Below are positions 6,791-8,715 of a DNA stretch of 8,715 nt, one piece after another. The stretch is from Thiodiazotropha sp037382205 (lineage in GTDB: Bacteria > Pseudomonadota > Gammaproteobacteria > Chromatiales > Chromatiaceae), in assembly GCA_037382205.1 (NCBI GenBank), contig JARRQD010000200.1, positions 1 to 8,715 of the forward strand, read 5' to 3'. Position numbers and translations under genes: made by a program. Every line of letters starts with the position of its first letter. Position 1 is the first letter of the stretch. The notes beneath the pieces are model-generated. The model saw nothing but the letters and a program-made list of their open reading frames with translations, made no database searches and was not told the origin of the DNA.

Positions 6791-7171
6791 CGTTACTGGA
6801 AAATATTGCCTGGACCGATGAGTATGCACGGGCTAGCTATCGACATGAGTAGATGGTACTGCCATTTCATCTGTAGTACCGGGCTTGTTGTACTGAGTTA
6901 ACACGTTTTGTTTGGACGTCAAGATTGAGATCCAGACGGGCCTACATTCGATGCGTTTACTGATATGATTATCTTGGTCGTTGGAGGTCTTGATATTCCT
7001 ACTCAAATTCCAGCGAGATTTCGCACACTACGAATAGCAGCGAAAACCATATTCTATTGCTGTCAATTGACTACTATGTCGTTGCAAGATTCGGATATAG
7101 CCAAAGGAAATAGTACAACTGCAGACTAATTGATATAATACCGACCCACCGCTTATACTCATAGAGATGTA
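6791..7171 (+). other. 381-nt spacer without a clear gene
   Basis: No gene with a ribosome binding site was found here on either strand, and no tRNA, CRISPR or insertion-sequence end. One plus-strand frame from an ATG at 6818 to a stop at 7129 has only two internal stops. Its last open piece (ATG at 6965, 54 codons) lacks a ribosome binding site, so a decayed gene is possible but unproven. Two weak inverted repeats are visible: GGTACT/AGTACC at about 6855-6880 and TTTCGC/GCGAAA at about 7019-7045. No intrinsic terminator with a T-run follows the upstream gene. The right end holds the hydrolase promoter. Confidence 0.5.
7131..7139 (+). promoter_or_regulatory. Extended -10 promoter of the hydrolase gene
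   Basis: TGATATAAT matches the extended -10 consensus TGnTATAAT exactly, with TATAAT at 7134-7139. The best-placed -35 hexamer (TAGTAC at 7111, 17-nt spacer) is poor, as expected for an extended -10 promoter that does not need one. Transcription would start near 7146, giving a leader of about 29 nt before the ATG at 7175. This separates the hydrolase gene from the upstream operon. Confidence 0.6.
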
Positions 7172-7174
7172 TTG

Positions 7175-8029
7175 ATGAGTTTACTTGTTACGATCACTCT
7201 CACTCTCACAGCTTTACTGACTCTCTTGCCAGCTATTTTGCATCTGGTTTATCGTGCGCCACGGCTGATTGAAACTACGACGCCCCAAGATCAGCAAATC
7301 CCATTCACACAACACTATCTGATTACCGCAAAAAATAAAAAACTCTACAGCTGGTATATGCCTTCCAAGGAGAGTCAGGCGACAATGGTAATCGCACATG
7401 GCTGGGGCGCCAATATGGAAATGATGCTGCCAATTGCAAAACCGTTCTATAAGTCGGGCCTTGATGTACTTATCTATGATGCCAGGAATCACGGCCAAAG
7501 TGATTCAGATAGTTTCTCATCACTCCCCCGCTTTGCTGAAGATCTTGATACTGCTATAAACTGGTTAAAACAGCATCGACCACAACATCAAATCGTCCTA
7601 TTGGGTCACTCGATCGGCGCTGCCGCGGCTCTACTCTCAGCCTCACGCCGGGATGATATTGCCTGTTTAATCGGTATATCAGGTTTTGCACACCCGAAAT
7701 TGGTCATGTCCAGACATCTCGACCGCCCTTGGTTACCGAGCCTTCTGAAATCTATAATCATGGGGTATATCGAGTGGATTATTGGTTACAAATTCGATGA
7801 TATAGCACCTATGCACCGAATTACGCAGGTTAGATGCCCAGTTATTTTGGCTCACGGAACGGATGACAAAACCGTACCAATCAGCGATATGCACCGAATA
7901 GCCCAAAGTGCCACACAAACTAACGTATCCACTTTGAGTATTGAAGGCGCCAGTCATGATTCAATCGAACGCTTCAATCAAAATGCCTCTCACCTGGTTG
8001 AGTTTATAGAAGACCAATTAAAGGCATGA
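7175..8029 (+). CDS. Membrane-anchored alpha/beta hydrolase
   Basis: This 284-residue serine hydrolase has the alpha/beta fold. An N-terminal hydrophobic helix (about residues 2-25) probably anchors it in the inner membrane. The oxyanion-hole motif HGWG, the YDARNHGQSDS segment and the nucleophile elbow GHSIG (Ser146) are all present. The acid is most likely in HGTDD (Asp230 or Asp231), and the catalytic base is His261 in GASHDS. The set is complete, so it should be active. It resembles the S33-like/BEM46-type hydrolases, which include esterases and lysophospholipases; the substrate cannot be assigned. I chose the ATG at 7175 over the adjoining TTG at 7172 because the AGAG at 7163-7166 is better spaced for it (8 nt). 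It follows its own extended -10 promoter and is more AT-rich than the genes to its left. Confidence 0.85.
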   Translation: MSLLVTITLTLTALLTLLPAILHLVYRAPRLIETTTPQDQQIPFTQHYLITAKNKKLYSWYMPSKESQATMVIAHGWGANMEMMLPIAKPFYKSGLDVLIYDARNHGQSDSDSFSSLPRFAEDLDTAINWLKQHRPQHQIVLLGHSIGAAAALLSASRRDDIACLIGISGFAHPKLVMSRHLDRPWLPSLLKSIIMGYIEWIIGYKFDDIAPMHRITQVRCPVILAHGTDDKTVPISDMHRIAQSATQTNVSTLSIEGASHDSIERFNQNASHLVEFIEDQLKA

Positions 8030-8049
8030 CTCTGTTGTGCTAACAGAGT
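8029..8049 (+). repeat. Hairpin just after the hydrolase gene
   Basis: ACTCTGTT and AACAGAGT form a perfect 8-bp stem around the loop GTGCT, beginning at the last base of the hydrolase stop codon. It sits where a terminator would be. The stem is only moderately GC-rich and no T-run follows, so it is more likely a weak attenuator or an mRNA 3'-end protector than a strong terminator. Confidence 0.35.
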
Positions 8050-8069
8050 AACTCATCGATTGACTATTA

Positions 8070-8372
8070 TTGAAAGACGATTTTTTAAACCCTGAAAGGG
8101 ATGCATATGGTCACCGGCATATTCAGGACTGGCAAGAGCCCAAGGATAAGCTTGAATTTACATTAAACGGTCTACAAAATATGACTTCACTCTGTGAATC
8201 ACCGAAGACCACATCCATACACAGCGTAACCTATGATTCACTTGATGGATATCAACTCGAGGCATCCTGCAAACACGTCAAGACCGGCGAGCAACTCTTT
8301 TTGCTACATACCATGATCTACTCAGATCAAGGTTACTATTTATTGAACGCCAGCGTGAATTATGAACAGTAA
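8070..8372 (+). CDS. Small protein of unknown function, start uncertain
   Basis: The frame is open from just after a TGA at 8061-8063 to a TAA at 8370-8372, up to 100 residues from a TTG at 8070. There is no good ribosome binding site before this TTG, and the next Met is at residue 38. The true start is therefore doubtful, and the gene may have lost its 5' end. The product is hydrophilic with no signal peptide. It has two Cys (42 and 67) and alternating segments that look like beta strands (SVTYDSLDGYQLEASC, EQLFLLHTMIYS, YYLLNASVNYEQ). I do not recognise the family. Its end overlaps the next gene, a lipoprotein, by 11 nt, which supports real translation and coupling. It may belong with the hydrolase transcript 40 nt upstream. 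Confidence 0.5.
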   Translation: MKDDFLNPERDAYGHRHIQDWQEPKDKLEFTLNGLQNMTSLCESPKTTSIHSVTYDSLDGYQLEASCKHVKTGEQLFLLHTMIYSDQGYYLLNASVNYEQ

Positions 8373-8715
8373 GTTGATCCTACCTCTCTTATTTCTAACC
8401 ACAGCCTGCGGCAGCGGCTCTGACAATCGTGACAGCGCTGATAAAGAATCCGGCATTCTTGGAAGCTGGAGTTCCACCTGCAAGGTCATAGGCCATACTG
8501 AATCTGACTCTTCGGATGTCTCGACTCCTCTTGAAGCAGAGGATACTTTTGGGATTGTCACCATAACCTTTGAAGAGAGTGGTCAACTCACCACAGAAAG
8601 CTCAGAATATACCGATGATACTTGCAGTCGTGTTGTGCAGGAGACAGCACCTCTTTCTGCCTCCTATCAGCTAGGAGAGATGCTGGTTACAGACTCTGGC
8701 CTTCAAGCACAGCAA
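8362..8715 (+). CDS. Lipoprotein, N-terminal part, cut by the right edge
   Basis: From an ATG at 8362 the frame is open for 118 codons to the window end. The N-terminus MNSKLILPLLFLTTACGSGS is a lipoprotein signal peptide: one Lys, a hydrophobic core and a lipobox-like TTAC with Cys16 as the lipidated residue. Asp does not follow the Cys, so transfer to the outer membrane is expected if the usual sorting rule holds. A Ser/Asp-rich linker follows (about 17-31). A segment beginning ILGSWSSTCKV and continuing with FGIVTITFEESGQLTTESS resembles small lipocalin-like folds that begin with a GxW motif. That assignment is tentative. Cys40 and Cys88 could form a disulfide. The start overlaps the preceding small gene by 11 nt, and only a weak ribosome binding site is visible, so translation is probably coupled. 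Confidence 0.75.
   Translation, partial: MNSKLILPLLFLTTACGSGSDNRDSADKESGILGSWSSTCKVIGHTESDSSDVSTPLEAEDTFGIVTITFEESGQLTTESSEYTDDTCSRVVQETAPLSASYQLGEMLVTDSGLQAQQ

Noticed and set aside
6841..6885. GGTACT/AGTACC inverted repeat as a terminator for the DUF255 gene
   Set aside because: The stem is only 6 bp with a 14-nt loop and no T-run, and an alternative pairing (AGATG/CATCT) competes with it.
8101..8160. ATG at 8101 or 8107 after AAAGGG as a start for the small unknown gene
   Set aside because: Both ATGs are in a different frame and reach a stop after about 20 codons.

Overview
The window looks like the chromosome of a gammaproteobacterium. The gspA/gspB-type secretion genes, the DsbD-like and rhodanese families and the moderate base composition would fit a sulfur-oxidising or marine lineage, but no marker gene fixes the taxon and this is inference. 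No RNA genes, CRISPR arrays, insertion sequences or integration sites were seen.

Left part (1-3148, minus strand). The first codons of an unidentified gene run off the left edge (53 to 1). Upstream of it lies a compact operon, read right to left: a small secreted Sel1-repeat protein, gspA (ATPase of the type II secretion GspAB pair) and gspB. The spacings are 15 nt and 1 nt. As given, gspA is broken by a frameshift near its expected membrane segment. The ATPase half (2713-1745) and the periplasmic half with C39-like and peptidoglycan-binding domains (about 1830-1000) lie in different frames.

Middle part (3149-6790, plus strand). A divergent spacer leads into a possible 54-residue Met/Cys-containing small gene with a strong ribosome binding site. 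Its stop codon overlaps the start of a periplasmic tandem-rhodanese gene (ATGA). After 39 nt comes a 797-residue secreted protein. It joins a DUF255/YyaL-type thioredoxin-like domain (CHWC), an alpha/alpha barrel and a C-terminal domain resembling the N-terminal (alpha) domain of DsbD, with its own Cys pair. Together these suggest a periplasmic thiol-redox and sulfur-transfer unit. It is the most interesting part of the window.

Right part (6791-8715, plus strand). A roughly 380-nt spacer with no clear gene ends in an exact extended -10 promoter (TGATATAAT). This promoter precedes a membrane-anchored alpha/beta hydrolase. After a small hairpin come a 100-residue protein of unknown function with a doubtful TTG start and, overlapping it by 11 nt, a lipoprotein gene cut by the right edge. 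By eye this part is more AT-rich than the rest and may have a different history.
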